A stretch of DNA of 64,000 bases from Kuschelorhynchus macadamiae (GCA_030620095.1 JAUTXW010002359.1:4257001-4321000), one strand, 5' to 3'; positions 23,613 through 37,292 are shown, counted from the stretch's first letter. Notes: generated by a model not told the origin, from the letters alone. Translations and numbers: made by a program.

Positions 23613-26410
23613 CATTTTACCTGGAATTAAATCAATTACAATCTTCCTCCATAATTTAAAGTTACCAGCATTTTCAAAGTTTTCTTGATGATAAAATCTA
23701 ATTTGGGTCGCCTATTCATTTTTAACTAATTTGTGTTGATTTTCACTTTTAGTTCAAATATAAATGGATTTATTGAAATTTATATCAAAAAGCCAGAAGC
23801 GCACGGGACATAAAAAAGTATAGATACAATATGGATACTGAGTACAAACCTTCTTAAATTTATTTGCGGCTGTTAATGCATAGAATCAACTTGTTTTTCA
23901 ACTCAAGTTTGTTACGGAAACTGCTGAGTTACCTCAACGGCAATTCTTTTATTGTTAGATTTCCATAGAAAAAAGAAATTAAAAAATGTTTGTTTAGTGA
24001 TCATAATTATTGAATTGTAAAGTAAGGTATACCCTTAATTTTTTTAATTACAAATTAATTTTAATAGCACTGTAGTAAGTCGGTAAATTTCCTTTACCCG
24101 GAATTTCTCTCGTTATGAATCTTTCCTTTTATTAGTGAAGTGTGACCCAATTTAATACAGTACGTAAACATTTAGCAACAAATATATACTGTCGCCACTT
24201 CGGTAGATCATATTGGATTCCAGCCAATATTTTACCAGTTTCTACATATTCCAAACTTGATCCGCCGCCATCTTATTCTGGCCTATTGGATTTTTTCCAA
24301 AATATTACCAGGACATCCCCACATGACCCTTAATTTTTTACCAAGATTTGAAGTCACTCTGATAAGTAGTTTTTAAGCTATGCCGTCAACTGAGAGACAG
24401 ACAGACAAACCGACAAACGGAACGACGAAATTGGTAAAACAAATTTTTTGGCATCTAGGGAGGCTAAAACATGAAAATATGTAAAACCTGAGAAGATGAT
24501 TTTTCAAGATTACAAATATTATATTATTATTGTTACACAATTTGAAAGAAATCAGTCCATTAGAAGTTTTTCAGGCTGAATTTTTAAGTATTTGACTAAC
24601 CCACCATTTTGTTCCCCCGTCTTGGATTCGTACCAAAATTTTAGCAGTTCATTCCTACATAATATTTGATTTTTGTGGAAAATTTGAAATAAATTGGATA
24701 AGCAGTTTTTTACCTAAAACTTTGAATTTAATCGTGTAAGTAGTTTTTAAGTTATGCCGTGAATTGACAGACAGAATTGATAATACATATTTTTTGGCGT
24801 CTAGGGACTCTAAAACTTAAAAATATGTAAAACCTAAAACCCTTTTTCCAGATTACAAATATTTTATTTACCCGCCATTTTGTTCCGCCATCGTGGATTC
24901 TTACCAAAATTGTATCAATTGATTCCTACATAATACTTGATTTTTGTGCAAAATTTGAAATAAATTGAATAAGCAGTTTTTTAGTAATCATTTTTTTAAC
25001 CTTTCACTAGGACGCTATTTTGTTTTGCCATAATAGATTTTTACCAAAATGTTACCAGGTCATGCCTTCATCTTTTACCAAAATTTGAAGTCAATTGGGT
25101 AAGTAGTTTTTTAGCTATGTCGCGAACAGACAGACCGACAGTGACGGAATTGAGAAAACATGTTTTTTATCATCTAGGGACCCTAAAACGTAAAGATCTG
25201 AGAAATCTCGAAGAGTAATTTTTTTACGAATACAATACTTCCCTATTACGAGGAAAGTAAGTTAAATACTCTATTTAAAGTACTTTCTTCACATTTCCGT
25301 GACATAATGAAAAACTTAAAAAGTTACGAATTTATATCCCTTTTAATTACATCATTTTTTTCAAGCTCTTGATCATTTGCTACTAGGTCTTGTCACTGGT
25401 TTAACTGTAGCTTTAATTTGCTCAGTATGTTTTCAATCAGTTTATCATCTGACGATTCTGGCGACCAGTCTATCAGTGTTGTCACCCTTTAAAATTTTAG
25501 TTGGTTATTCAGTAGTACCTATTATTAAGTAAAATAATTAAAGGAAAAAACCTAACCCCTGCGCACTAAATGAAATTTAAGAGTTTGAGTAGGCTCATAT
25601 TTTACCGGCATCCTGCCTCATTTTATCTAATAATATTTATTCTAATAATTACCAGTACCTGGTACACCACTGGCTAATTAATGGAAGTAAATAAATAGCA
25701 ATTAAAATTAAGGAGAATATAAGCTAAAAGTGAAATGATAAACCAAATTAAATTTCGTTAACAAGTAAAAAAAGACAAACATCTTTAAAATTGTAAAAAC
25801 TTTTAAAGATATGGCTTATAGTAATTTAGTGTCATATTAATCATACATCAAAAAATAAATCTGTCGAGAATTAAATTTAATATTTTACACACATTGTTAC
25901 TAAGCCAGTACAACTGACTACAGCAATACTAACCTTCTGTAATATCAGCATCATCACGTACTTAGAGAGTGCAGCAGAAAAATGTTGAATATTAACAAAA
26001 TTTGAGTCGTTCCACATAGGCAGTGTTTGCCATAAGTTTTTACTCCAACAAAATAAGAATAAAATATAAGAAACCATTACATTAGCCTCAAGCCTTTTTA
26101 CCTCTGATTTTGTGACTTCTCTGAAAGAGTAACATTTGTTTCCTTTTTTCCTTCTGTCATAAAAAACTTGAGAAAGAAAACGCTTCCAAGAAATATAAAT
26201 CATTCATTGCTTTGTTTTATAAGAGATGGAATTTGTTTTAGCTCTCTTTACGAAGTAAATCAACAGAACGGAGGCATTTAAGACAAAACAAAAATCAATA
26301 TTTGAGGAATACTTCAGGCTTTTTAGGCTATTATAAAGACGAGTTATGAAGGACTATATATTTTTTGCTGTCGTCATGGTGTCACCCTTAAAGATTCAGC
26401 AAATAATTAG
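23613..26410. repeat. 2.8-kb tandem unit, copy 1
   Basis: First of three head-to-tail copies beginning CATTTTACCTGGAATTAAAT and ending CAGCAAATAATTAG. The first half contains at least four degenerate subrepeats (about 24230-25260) that recur with the themes CCGCCATTTTGTTCC, ACCAAAATTTTA, GAAGTCAATTGGATAAGTAG, a short (ACAG)n run and CATCTAGGGACCCTAAAAC. The second half holds a 108-codon minus-strand open frame (26203-25877) of no known family. It ends a subrepeat block with the 8-bp inverted repeat ACTTCCCT...AGGAAAGT. I see no transposase or RT. Confidence 0.93.
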
Positions 26411-29225
26411 CATTTTACCTGGAATTAAATCAATTACAATCTTCCTCCATAATTTAAAGTTACCAGCATTTTCAAAGTTTACTTGATGATAAAATCTAAT
26501 TTGGGTCGCCTATTCATTTTTAACTAATTTCTGTTGATTTTCACTTTTAGTTCAAATATAAATGGATTTATTGAAATTTATATCAAAAAGCCAGAAGCGC
26601 ACGGGACATAAAAAAGTATAGATACAATATGGATACTGAGTACAAACCTTCTTAAATTTATTTGCGGCTGTTAATGCATAGAATCAACTTGTTTTTCAAC
26701 TCAAGTTTGTTACGGAAACTGCTGAGTTACCTCAACGGCAATTCTTTTATTGTTAGATTTCCATAGAAAAAAGAAATTAAAAAATGTTTGTTTAGTGATC
26801 ACAATTATTGAATTGTAAAGTAAGGTATACCCTTAATTTTTTTTAATTACAAATTAATTTTAATAGCACTGTAAAAAGTCGGTAAATTTCCTTTACCCGG
26901 AATTTCTCTCGTTATGAATCTTTCCTTTTATTAGTGAAGTGTGACCCAATTTAATACAGTACGTAAACATTTAGCAACAAATATATACTGTCGCCACTTC
27001 GGTAGATCATATTGGATTCCAGCCAATATTTTACCAGTTTCTACATATTCCAAACTTGATCCGCCGCCATCTTGTTCTGGCCTATTGGATTTTTTCCAAA
27101 ATATTACCAGGACATCCCCACATGACCCTTAATTTTTTACCAAGATTTGAAGTCACTCTGATAAGTAGTTTTTAAGCTATGCCGTCAACTGACAGACAGA
27201 CAGACAGACAGACAAACCGACAAACGAGAACGACGAAATTGGTAAAACATATTTTTTGGCATCTAGGGAGGCTAAAACATGAAAATATGTAAAACCTGAG
27301 AAGATGATTTTTCAAGATTACAAATATTATATTATTATTGTTACACAATTTGAAATCAGTCCATTAGAAGTTTTTCAGGCTGAATTTTTAAGTATTTGAC
27401 TAAGCCACCATTTTGTTCCCCCGTCTTGGATTCGTACCAAAATTTTAGCAGTTCATTCCTACATAATACTTGATTTTTGTGGAAAATTCGAAATAAATTG
27501 GATAAGCAGTTTTTTACCTAAAACTTTGAATTAAATCGTGTAAGTAGTTTTTAAGTTATGCCGTGAATTGACAGACAGAATTGATAATACATATTTTTTA
27601 GCGTCTAGAGACTCTAAAACTTAAAAATATGTAAAACCTAAAACCCTTTTTCCAGATTACAAATATTTTATTTACCCGCCATTTTGTTCCGTCATCTTGG
27701 ATTCTTACCAAAATTGTATCAATTGATTCCTACATAATACTTGATTTTTGTGCAAAATTTGAAATAAATTGAATAAGCAGTTTTTTAGTAATCATTTTTT
27801 TAACCTTTCACTAGGCCGCCATTTTGTTTTGCCATATTAGATTTTTACCAAAATGTTACCAGGTCATGCCTTCATCTTTTACCAAAATTTGAAGTCAATT
27901 GGGTAAGTAGTTTTTTAGCTATGCCGCGAACAGACAGACCGACAGACAGACAGACAGTGACGGAATTGAGAAAACATGTTTTTTAGCATCTAGGGACCCT
28001 AAAACGTAAAGATCTGAGAAATCTCGAAGAGTAATTTTTTTACGAATACAATACTTCCCTATTACGAGGGAAGTAAGTTAAATACTCTATTTAAAGTACT
28101 TTCTTCACATTTCCGTGACATAATGAAAAACTTAAAAAGTTACGAATTTATATCCCTTTTAATTACATCATTTTTTTCAAGCTCTTGATCATTTGCTACT
28201 AGGTCTTGTCACTGGTTTAACTGTAGCTTTAATTTGCTCAGTATGTTTTCAATCAGTTTATCATCTGACGATTCTGGCGACCAGTCTATCAGTGTTGTCA
28301 CCCTTTAAAATTTTAGTTGGTTATTCAGTAGTACCTATTATTAAGTAAAATAATTAAAGGAAAAAACCTAACCCCTGCGCACTACATGAAATTTAAGAGT
28401 TTGACTAGGCTCATATTTTACCGGTTCCTGCCTCATTTTATCTAATAATATTTATTCTAATAATTACCAGTACCTGGTACACCACTGGCTAATTAATGGA
28501 AGTAAATAAATAGCAATTAAAATTAAGGAGAATATAAGCTAAAAGTAAAATGATAAACCAAATTAAATTTCGTTAACAAGTAAAAAAAGACAAACATCTT
28601 TAAAATTGTAAAAACTTTTAAAGATATGGCTTATAGTAATTTAGTGTCATATTAATCATACATCAAAAAATAAATCTGTCGAGAATTAAATTTAATATTT
28701 TACACACATTGTTACTAAGCCAGTACAACTGACTACAGCAATACTAACCTTCTGTAATATCAGCATCATCACGTACTTAGAGAGTGCAGCAGAAAAATGT
28801 TGAATATTAACAAAATTTGAGTCGTTCCACATAGGCAGTGTTTGCCATAAGTTTTTACTCCAACAAAATAAGAATAAAATATAAGAAACCATTACATTAG
28901 CCTCAAGCCTTTTTACCTCTGATTTTGTGACTTCTCTGAAAGAGTAACATTTGTTTCCTTTTTTCCTTCTGTCATAAAAAACTTGAGAAAGAAAACGCTT
29001 CCAAGAAATATAAATCATTCATTGCTTTGTTTTATAAGAGATGGAATTTGTTTTAGCTCTCTTTACGAAGTAAATCAACAGAACGGAGGCATTTAAGACA
29101 AAACAAAAATCAATATTTGAGGAATACTTCAGGCTTTTTAGGCTATTATAAAGACGAGTTATGAAGGACTATACATTTTTTGCTGTCGTCATGGTGTCAC
29201 CCTTAAAGATTCAGCAAATAATTAG
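26411..29225. repeat. 2.8-kb tandem unit, copy 2 (recombinant of copies 1 and 3)
   Basis: Nearly identical to its neighbours, 2815 bp. In its left ~1.7 kb it shares almost all diagnostic variants with copy 3 (for example TCTTGTTCTGG against TCTTATTCTGG in copy 1, and GCCGCCATTTTG against GACGCTATTTTG). From about 28200 on it shares most of them with copy 1 (CTACTAGGTCTTG against CTACTGGGTCTTG in copy 3; AGTAAAAAAAGAC against AGTAAATTTTGAAAGAC). This is the pattern of an unequal exchange between two starting copies. Confidence 0.93.
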
Positions 29226-32014
29226 CATTTTACCTGGAATTAAATCAATTACAATCTTCCTCCATAATTTAAAGTTACCAGCATTTTCAAAGTTTACTTG
29301 ATGATAAAATCTAATTTGGGTCGCCTATTCATTTTTAACTAATTTCTGTTGATTTTCACTTTTAGTTCAAATATAAATGGATTTATTGAAATTTATATCA
29401 AAAAGCCAGAAGCGCACGGGACATAAAAAAGTATAGATACAATATGGATACTGAGTACAAACCTTCTTAAATTTATTTGCGGCTGTTAATGCATAGAATC
29501 AACTTGTTTTTCAACTCAAGTTTGTTACGGAAACTGCTGAGTTACCTCAACGGCAATTCTTTTATTGTTAGATTTCCATAGAAAAAAGAAATTAAAAAAT
29601 GTTTGTTTAGTGATCATAATTATTGAATTGTAAAGTAAGGTATACCCTTAATTTTTTTTAATTACAAATTAATTTTAATAGCACTGTAAAAAGTCGGTAA
29701 ATTTCCTTTACCCGGAATTTCTCTCGTTATGAATCTTTCCTTTTATTAGTGAAGTGTGACCCAATTTAATACAGTACGTAAACATTTAGCAACAAATATA
29801 TACTGTCGCCACTTCGGTAGATCATATTGGATTCCAGCCAATATTTTACCAGTTTCTACATATTCCAAACTTGATCCGCCGCCATCTTGTTCTGGCCTAT
29901 TGGATTTTTTCCAAAATATTACCAGGACATCCCCACATGACCCTTAATTTTTTACCAAGATTTGAAGTCACTCTGATAAGTAGTTTTTAAGCTATGCCGT
30001 CAACTGACAGACAGACAGACAGACAGACAAACCGACAAACGAGAACGACGAAATTGGTAAAACATATTTTTTGGCATCTAGGGAGGCTAAAACATGAAAA
30101 TATGTAAAACCTGAGAAGATGATTTTTCAAGATTACAAATATTATATTATTATTGTTACACAATTTGAAATCAGTCCATTAGAAGTTTTTCAGGCTGAAT
30201 TTTTAAGTATTTGACTAAGCCACCATTTTGTTCCCCCGTCTTGGATTCGTACCAAAATTTTAGCAGTTCATTCCTGCATAATACTTGATTTTTGTGGAAA
30301 ATTCGAAATAAATTGGATAAGCAGTTTTTTACCTAAAACTTTGAATTAAATCGTGTAAGTAGTTTTTAAGTTATGCCGTGAATTGACAGACAGAATTGAT
30401 AATACATATTTTTTAGCGTCTAGAGACTCTAAAACTTAAAAATATGTAAAACCTAAAACCCTTTTTCCAGATTACAAATATTTTATTTACCCGCCATTTT
30501 GTTCCGTCATCTTGGATTCTTACCAAAATTGTATCAATTGATTCCTACATAATACTTGATTTTTGTGCAAAATTTGAAATAAATTGAATAAGCAGTTTTT
30601 TAGTAATCATTTTTTTAACCTTTCACTAGGCCGCCATTTTGTTTTGCCATATTAGATTTTTACCAAAATGTTACCAGGTCATGCCTTCATCTTTTACCAA
30701 AATTTGAAGTCAATTGGTTTTAGCTATGCCGCGAACAGACAGACAGTGACGGAATTGAGAAAACATGTTTTTTATCATCTAGGGACCCTGAAACGTAAAG
30801 ATCTGAGAAATCTCGAAGAGTAATTTTTTTACGAATACAATACTTCCCTATTACGAGGGAAGTAAGTTAAATACTCTATTTAAAGTACTTTCTTCACATT
30901 TCCGTGACATAATGAAAAACTTAAAAAGTTACGAATTTATATCCCTTTTAATTACATCATTTTTTTCAAGCTCTTGATCATTTGCTACTGGGTCTTGTCA
31001 CTGGTTCAACTGTAACTTTAATTTGCTCAGTATGTTTTCAATCAGTTTATCATCTGACGACTCTGGCGACCAGTCTGTCAGTGTTGTCACCCTTTAAAAT
31101 TTTAGTTGGTTATTCAGTAGTACCTATTAGTAAGTAAAATAATTAAAGGAAAAAACCTAACTGCTGTGCACTACATGAAATTTAAGAGTTTGACTAGGCT
31201 CATATTTTACCAGTTCCTGCCTCATTTTATCTAATAATATTTATTCTAATAATTACCAGTACCTGGTACACCACTGGCTAATTAATGGGAGTAAACAGCA
31301 ATTAAAATTAAGGAGAATATAAGCTAAAAGTGAAAGGATAAACCAAATTAAATTTCGTTAACAAGTAAATTTTGAAAGACAAACATCTTTAAAACTGTAA
31401 AAACTTTTAAAGATATGGCTTATAGTAATTTAGTGTCATATTAATCATACATCAAAAAATAAATCTGTCGAGAATTAAATTTAATATTTTACACACATTG
31501 TTACTAAGCCAGTACAACTGGCTACAGCAATACTTACCTTCTGTAATGTCAGCATCATCACGTACTTAGAGAGTGCAGCAGAAAAATGTTGAATATTAAC
31601 AAAATTTGAGTCGTTCCACATAGGCAGTGTTTGCCATAAGTTTTTACTCCAACAAAATAAGAATAAAATATGAGAAACCATTACATTAGCCTCAAGCCTT
31701 TTTACCTCTAATTTTGTGACTTCTCTGAAAGAGTAACATTTGTTTCCTTTTTTCCTTCTGTGATAAAAAACTTGAAAAAGAAAACGCTTCCAAGAAATAT
31801 AAATCATTCGTTGCTTTGTTTTATAAGAGATGGAATTTGTTTTATCTCTCTTTACGAAGTAAATCAACAGAACGGAGGCATTTAAGACAAAACGAAAATC
31901 AATATTTGAGGAATACTTCAGGCTTTTTAGGCTATTATAAAGACGAGTTATGAAGGACTATACATTTTTTGCTGTCGTCATGGTGTCACCCTTAAAGATT
32001 CAGCAAATAATTAG
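29226..32014. repeat. 2.8-kb tandem unit, copy 3
   Basis: Third copy, 2789 bp, more diverged than the others in its right half. Sequence leaves the unit after TAATTAGC at about 32015. Its (ACAG)n run in the last subrepeat is shorter and lacks the AAGTAG segment. The minus-strand open frame corresponding to that in the other copies is extended here to 128 codons (31867-31481) by one lost stop; I regard it as noncoding. Confidence 0.92.
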
Positions 32015-33547
32015 CTTTTAGTTAAATCGTTAGTTACTGGTTGGTTTATTATAAACGCTATTACAAGTTTGCCTGCTGTAAGCTTTGAAATTATAATAAA
32101 TGTACTTGGTCTTGGGTGCTTTTAGGCAACAGTCATATGCTTATAAATTCAACCAAAACATACATAGTTCATTCAAATATTATACATGGTTTTACGTAAT
32201 TTGTAATTGAAATCAAAACCAAGATTCACAGATTCACATTTGATTTGATGATCAGGGTTTAGACTTTAGCTTTAAACTTTTATTCAGACCTAATACTGTA
32301 ATGTTAGGTAAGATACATATGTCTCAAATTCCAGAAACGTAAAGTAATATAAAATAGAAAGACAATGTTAAATAAATATTACAACAATTTAATCGACTTT
32401 GCATTTCTTACCGTTTCCAAGATCCGCAGCATTCAGTTGAATTTCTTACATCCTCTATATATTTGAAATTAAATACCCCATCTAATTTTGTTTGATTATT
32501 CTCTGAATAAATTTAAAGCGTGTCTGAATTAACAAACCTTATATCTGGGATGCGCTTAGGACCTCGAAATGATTTTGTTTACAAGTTTAAGATTTAATAT
32601 ATTTTTTAAACAAACTGTGATGAAGATAAAGTGAAAATATTTTAAATTTAAATTTTTGAGTTTGTTTTTTAACCAAAATACAGGGTTAAAACATGAAGTA
32701 GTTTTTTTTGGAAAAAATTGATATTAGGAGTGAATTGTCAGTCTCAGTTCATGAATACCGTGAAATACCTATAATATATTCTTATTTTTTAGCTTTCACC
32801 AATCAGAGCTTTTTAAAATATGATTATTTATTAACGTTTTGCTTAATTTTTAAATTAATTTAAATATGATTATGGCAAACATTAATAGTAAAGAGAAATT
32901 AAAATGAACAATTAGTTGAAAAATTGAATGTATTTAAACTACTTAATATAGCAGTGGGATGAAATGACCACTGAAGTTTCGAAAACTGCAATAAAAATAC
33001 ATGCCGATTTATAAAAAAAATTGACCTGGATGGTCACCAGCATACTAAATGTGGAAATTCAAATCTGACCATACAGTTTTATAGACGACAAAAAGGTGTA
33101 TTGGTAATGTAAAATTTACTTGTAATTATTACTTCAAATAAAAACAGAAAAAAAAAACGAAATTGTAATTTTTCGGTTTTTCATGAATATCTAAGGAAGT
33201 ATTCGAAATTTCGAAATTTTCTAGATTATATATATACTGATGAACCTTTAACTGTTCAACTTTGCCTCTATTTAACCAACCTTGTATCTCTTACCGAGGT
33301 CCCTCGAATTTGTAACACCCTATATATGCATGTGTATGTATATCGGTAATTGTCTTAACGAGCTGTTTAATTTGATGCCCGTCATGATCAAGTTATTTTG
33401 TTATATTGAATTAAAACTATCAAATTTATGTATAGTTGGTCATACTCGCAAGAATATTACGAATCTTTTAACACCGGGCGCAATCCGTTTAACCGTTTGA
33501 ATTCCACCAAGTTACTGTTTTAAATAATTTGTAATGGTTGGGACACC

Positions 33548-33551
<4 letters not shown>
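32015..33551. other. AT-rich, nothing recognised
   Basis: No supported gene, RNA or structured repeat before the (TA)n tract at 33552. Confidence 0.45.

Positions 33552-33606
<55 letters not shown>
33552..33606. repeat. (TA)n microsatellite
   Basis: About 55 bp of TA dinucleotides on the left edge of the large PLE. Confidence 0.97.
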
Positions 33607-33609
<3 letters not shown>

Positions 33610-33784
33610 CTTATTTTCTTGGGACTAGGTTAATATTAAAACAAAATTTTTCATATCAAGTCAACGTTTCTCTTGCTTGATTTCCAAAAAGTATTATTTT
33701 CATTAAAAAAAAACACAGGAAAATTACAAAAAAGACAAACATTCTCATACATAGTGGAAACATTAAAAGGTTTAAACTAAATAA

Positions 33785-35864
33785 AAAACTGGGTAATAAA
33801 AGCAACTTTGAGTCTTTGTTCGTAAATTGTTATAACTTTCGAAAAGCTGATTTTCACTCCATGTACGCTCTGATATCTGGCATTGATTGTTCATTGCTGG
33901 AGCTGTTTACTAATCCTGAAGATACCTGAGCGAAGTTTTATGAAAAATTGTATAATATATTCGACGAATGTTTGCCAAAGCACCTTTATAAAAGAAGTAA
34001 TGAGGTACAAGCGTTTGAAAATTTTAAACGCTTGAGAGTTGAAGTTAAAGCTGCTACCACTAAAGCCTATAAACAGTACGTTAGAAATTTTGAGTCACAA
34101 ATATCAGTCAGTTCCAACAAATTTTGGGCGTATGTTAATAGTAAACGTTCATCTTCTAAAGTCTCTAATGTTATGACATATTGCGATACTGAGTTGAATA
34201 ATCCCTCTTATATACTCAATAGCTTCCCTAATTATATTGCTGTATCATATCATATGGGCCGGATAACATACCTGCATTTATGTTGAGAGACTGTTCATGC
34301 GTCCTTGCTCGACTCCTGACCACCTTGATAAATATTTGTTTAAAACCAGGTACATTTCCATTAATGTGGAAATCATCAAAGGTATGTCCTATTTTTAAAA
34401 AAGGAAATCGATCCGATGTAAAATGTTATAGACCTATCTCAATCATCTGCAATTTCTGTAAGGTCTTTGAAGTACTGCTGAAACAAAGAGGATACAGTCA
34501 TGTTAACAATTCTATAACGCTGAGACAGCATGGTTTTTTAAAGGGTCGCTCGACAGTATCCAATTTCTATGTGATCACACAAAAAACCCAAACAAATGTC
34601 ATACATACAGACCTCACAAAAGCATTTGACCGAATAGATCACGGTATCTTACTACAAAAAATGTCGGCCTTTGGCATATCTGACTAGTTAATTATGTTGT
34701 TTCAGTAGTACTTCACTGATCGAACACAGTATGTACAGTTAAATGGATTTAAATCTGTGGAATATTTACCTACATCAGGTATCCCTCAAGGTTCAAACTT
34801 AGGCCCTTTGCTATTTAATCTTTACATTAATGATATTTGTCATCTATGTCGAAGTCATACATGTAAAGTTGTAAAGTTTCTCTTATATGCGGACGATTTA
34901 AAATTTTATTCTGCTGTGGAGGATCTTGCTGACTCTGAGAGGCTTTCAGCGAACCTTGCACGCATCGCAGAATGGTGTCTAAATAACAACTTACAATTAA
35001 ACGTCGCAAAATGTAAAGTACTGTCTTATACATTAAAGAAAAAGATCCTATCATATACAGATACTATATTCAAAATCAACCTCTCGAGATAGAGTGTTTA
35101 CCGAGCTTGGAGTTACATTTGATACCTCACTTTCATTTAATAATCACATTGACAATGTTATAGAGTCGGCTAACCGTATGTATGGATTTATTGTTCGGAT
35201 CAGTCAAGATTCTAACGATGTCAAGATTTTTAAGACTCTTTACAGTGCATATGTCAAGTCCAAACTACAGTACGCCTCAGCTGTCTGGAGTCTTTTCTTT
35301 CGGATACATATTGATAGGTTGGAGTCTGTGCAGAGACGTTTTTTAAAACATCTAACTTACAGAATTGATAAGATATACCCACCTATTGGAATTTCTAATG
35401 ATACTTTGCTGTCTAGGCACAAATTTTCTAGTCTCGATGTGGGTAGGAGATGCTCCTCGATTGGCACACTCCGCAAAATTATTTCGAATGATATACAATG
35501 TCCAGATTAAATTTTAATGTACCGCGTTTAGCATCCAGATGCACTGACTCGTTCTACCTTAGTACTCCCCGTACAAACATTTTAAAAAACTCATCTTTAT
35601 ATACTATGTGCAATGAATATAATAATATTAGTCAAAATGCGGATATCTTTCAATGCAGTGTAAATTAAAAGATATTTTTTTAGGAATGTGACCTGATTTT
35701 GTCATTTTTTACTTTATGATATAATGTGTCATTTTTTACTTGATCAGATAATTAAGTTTACTTAGATAATTAGATGCTTTTTTTACTGTTCTGTAATTGG
35801 GTGTTTTGTACTTGTAGAACAGTGTATATTAATAAAAAAATAAATAAATAAATAAATAAATATA

Positions 35865-35907
<43 letters not shown>

Positions 35908-35918
35908 ATATTAATAAT
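33785..35918 (+). pseudogene. 5'-truncated Jockey/CR1-like LINE nested in the PLE
   Basis: Starts inside the pre-RT region (FYEKLYNIFDECLPKHLYK), then FWAYVNSKRSSSKVS and GPDNIPAFMLRDCS. RT motifs follow: KVCPIFKKGNRSDVKCYRPI, HGFLKGRSTVSNF, DLTKAFDRIDHGIL, SGIPQGSNLGPLLFNLYIND and FLLYADDLKFYSA with the catalytic Asp pair. After the RT come ELGVTFDTSLSFNNHID and LQYASAVWS. Stops or frameshifts fall at about 33928, 34285, 34685 and 35092. No endonuclease domain is present. The 3' end is an (AAAT)n tail at 35832-35910, ending where PLE sequence resumes. Confidence 0.88.
35832..35910. repeat. (AAAT)n tail of the nested LINE
   Basis: About 80 bp of TAAA tetranucleotides, marking the 3' end of the LINE. 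Confidence 0.95.
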
Positions 35919-36547
35919 ATTAAATTTAAGACATTTTTTTAAATTGTTTTTATAGAAGGCACACCTATAATATGATGTCACGATATAATAACATTAGGTA
36001 TGCTACGTTTGGCAAATAAAATGTTTAGTTTCGACAAAACACACATATTTAAGGGAACAAATTTAAAACACATCTATCCAATATATGCTCAATTTTTAAT
36101 TTTTACGGTACGCACCTTGAATAAGCGTTTTACATGATTGTGAAGTTAGTACAGTAAATGATATTAGACTGATCGGGTTTGGAGTGTTTTTCTTTTTTTA
36201 ATAATAAAAACGGTAGATTTTATCAGAGGCTTAGCTATCTCTGAAAACAAGTAATATTTTTAATAGGTATACAGAGAAGAGTTTATTTTCTGTTTAAAAT
36301 TTATACAGGGAAAAGAAGATTTTTGAATTTGAAATGTTTTCTGATTATTTAATTAAAGGTAAATTATATTTTACTTTAACCACAAATAACTTTCTGATTA
36401 TTAATTCCTTCACTTTTTTTATTTCCATCATTTTTTTTTTAATGTAAATTTACGATGATTCCTATCTTTTGATAAAATCTTGGGTGCATTGAAATTGAAC
36501 TCATGTTTTGTTGTCTGTTCATGCTTGTAAAGGGCATAGGAGGCATT

Positions 36548-36790
36548 TTAATTATACTTATGGCCTTTAATACTGGTTTCTAAGCATTGTATTGTCATTC
36601 CGATACATTTTTTAGAATAATTCAAACACAGAATTGAATAAACTAATTTTGTTTTCCTTTTTGTGGTACTTTTTAATGGGGTATAAGGAGAATTTATTAA
36701 ATTATAGGTTTTATTACAAACAGTTATATTATGTTTTGAAAGAATGTACTTCAATATTTCTGATACGTTATTTGTGTAAGGTAGTGCCAC
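36548..36790 (-). pseudogene. PLE GIY-YIG endonuclease fragment
   Basis: ALPYTNNVSEILKYILSKHN is the linker that precedes the endonuclease in Penelope-like proteins; KTKLVYSILCLNYSKKCIGM and LETSIKGHKY then match a weathered VY.I.C..C...YIG.T......R...H GIY-YIG core. Only this C-terminal part of the protein is visible; the reverse transcriptase is missing or too decayed to read. The domain would cut target DNA in an intact element. Confidence 0.7.
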
Positions 36791-37254
36791 ATATTATTTT
36801 CGTTTTTAATTGGTTCTTTCTTTTTATTATAGTACAGATAAGTTCTTTATTTAATAATTCTTACAATATTTTTTCTAGATAATGGTTATCTATTAGCGTT
36901 TGTTTAACTTTTTCCAGAGTTTCTTGTCGGTATTCTCGAGAGGTTAGTGCGATTCCGCGGTCAACTAATCACACTATTTTTTTGGTTATTTGTATGATAG
37001 TATGTGTGTTTTGTCGAAACTATACATTTTACGTAGCATACCTAATATTATTATATTATGACATTATATTATCACTAAGGGTGTGTCTTCTATAAAAAAA
37101 AAAGAAAAATAAAAAATATGTTTTAAATTTAATATTTTTAATATAAAAGTTTTATAGTTTTTAATCCTTTTAATATTTCCAGTATGTATGACAATGTTTG
37201 CGTCTATGTATATAATTTCCCGGTGTTTTTTTCTAATGAAAAACGTTGACTTGA

Positions 37255-37257
<3 letters not shown>

Positions 37258-37288
<31 letters not shown>
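37258..37288. repeat. (TA)n microsatellite
   Basis: About 31 bp of TA dinucleotides on the right edge of the PLE. Confidence 0.95.

Positions 37289-37292
<4 letters not shown>

Larger units (their letters stand above)
33607..37257 (-). mobile_element. Penelope-like element with inverted ends, split by a LINE
   Basis: The left edge CACCTTATTTTCTTGGGACT and following 180 bp are the inverted counterpart of 4440-4674. The right part (36960-37257) carries the same terminal sequence in plus orientation, up to AACGTTGACTTGAA, so the ends are inverted copies, as in the inverted pseudo-LTRs of some PLEs. Minus-strand endonuclease coding remains at 36790-36548. A LINE fills 33785-35918, and PLE noncoding sequence resumes at about 35920. 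Both outer edges abut (TA)n tracts. Confidence 0.65.

Noticed and set aside
24142..24333. 63-codon plus-strand frame repeated in the three units
   Set aside because: It overlaps the degenerate subrepeats and reads as translated repeat sequence.
25877..26203. 108-codon minus-strand frame repeated in all three 2.8-kb units
   Set aside because: Its conservation follows from recent duplication of the unit. It has no recognisable motif, and its length changes through simple stop loss in copy 3.
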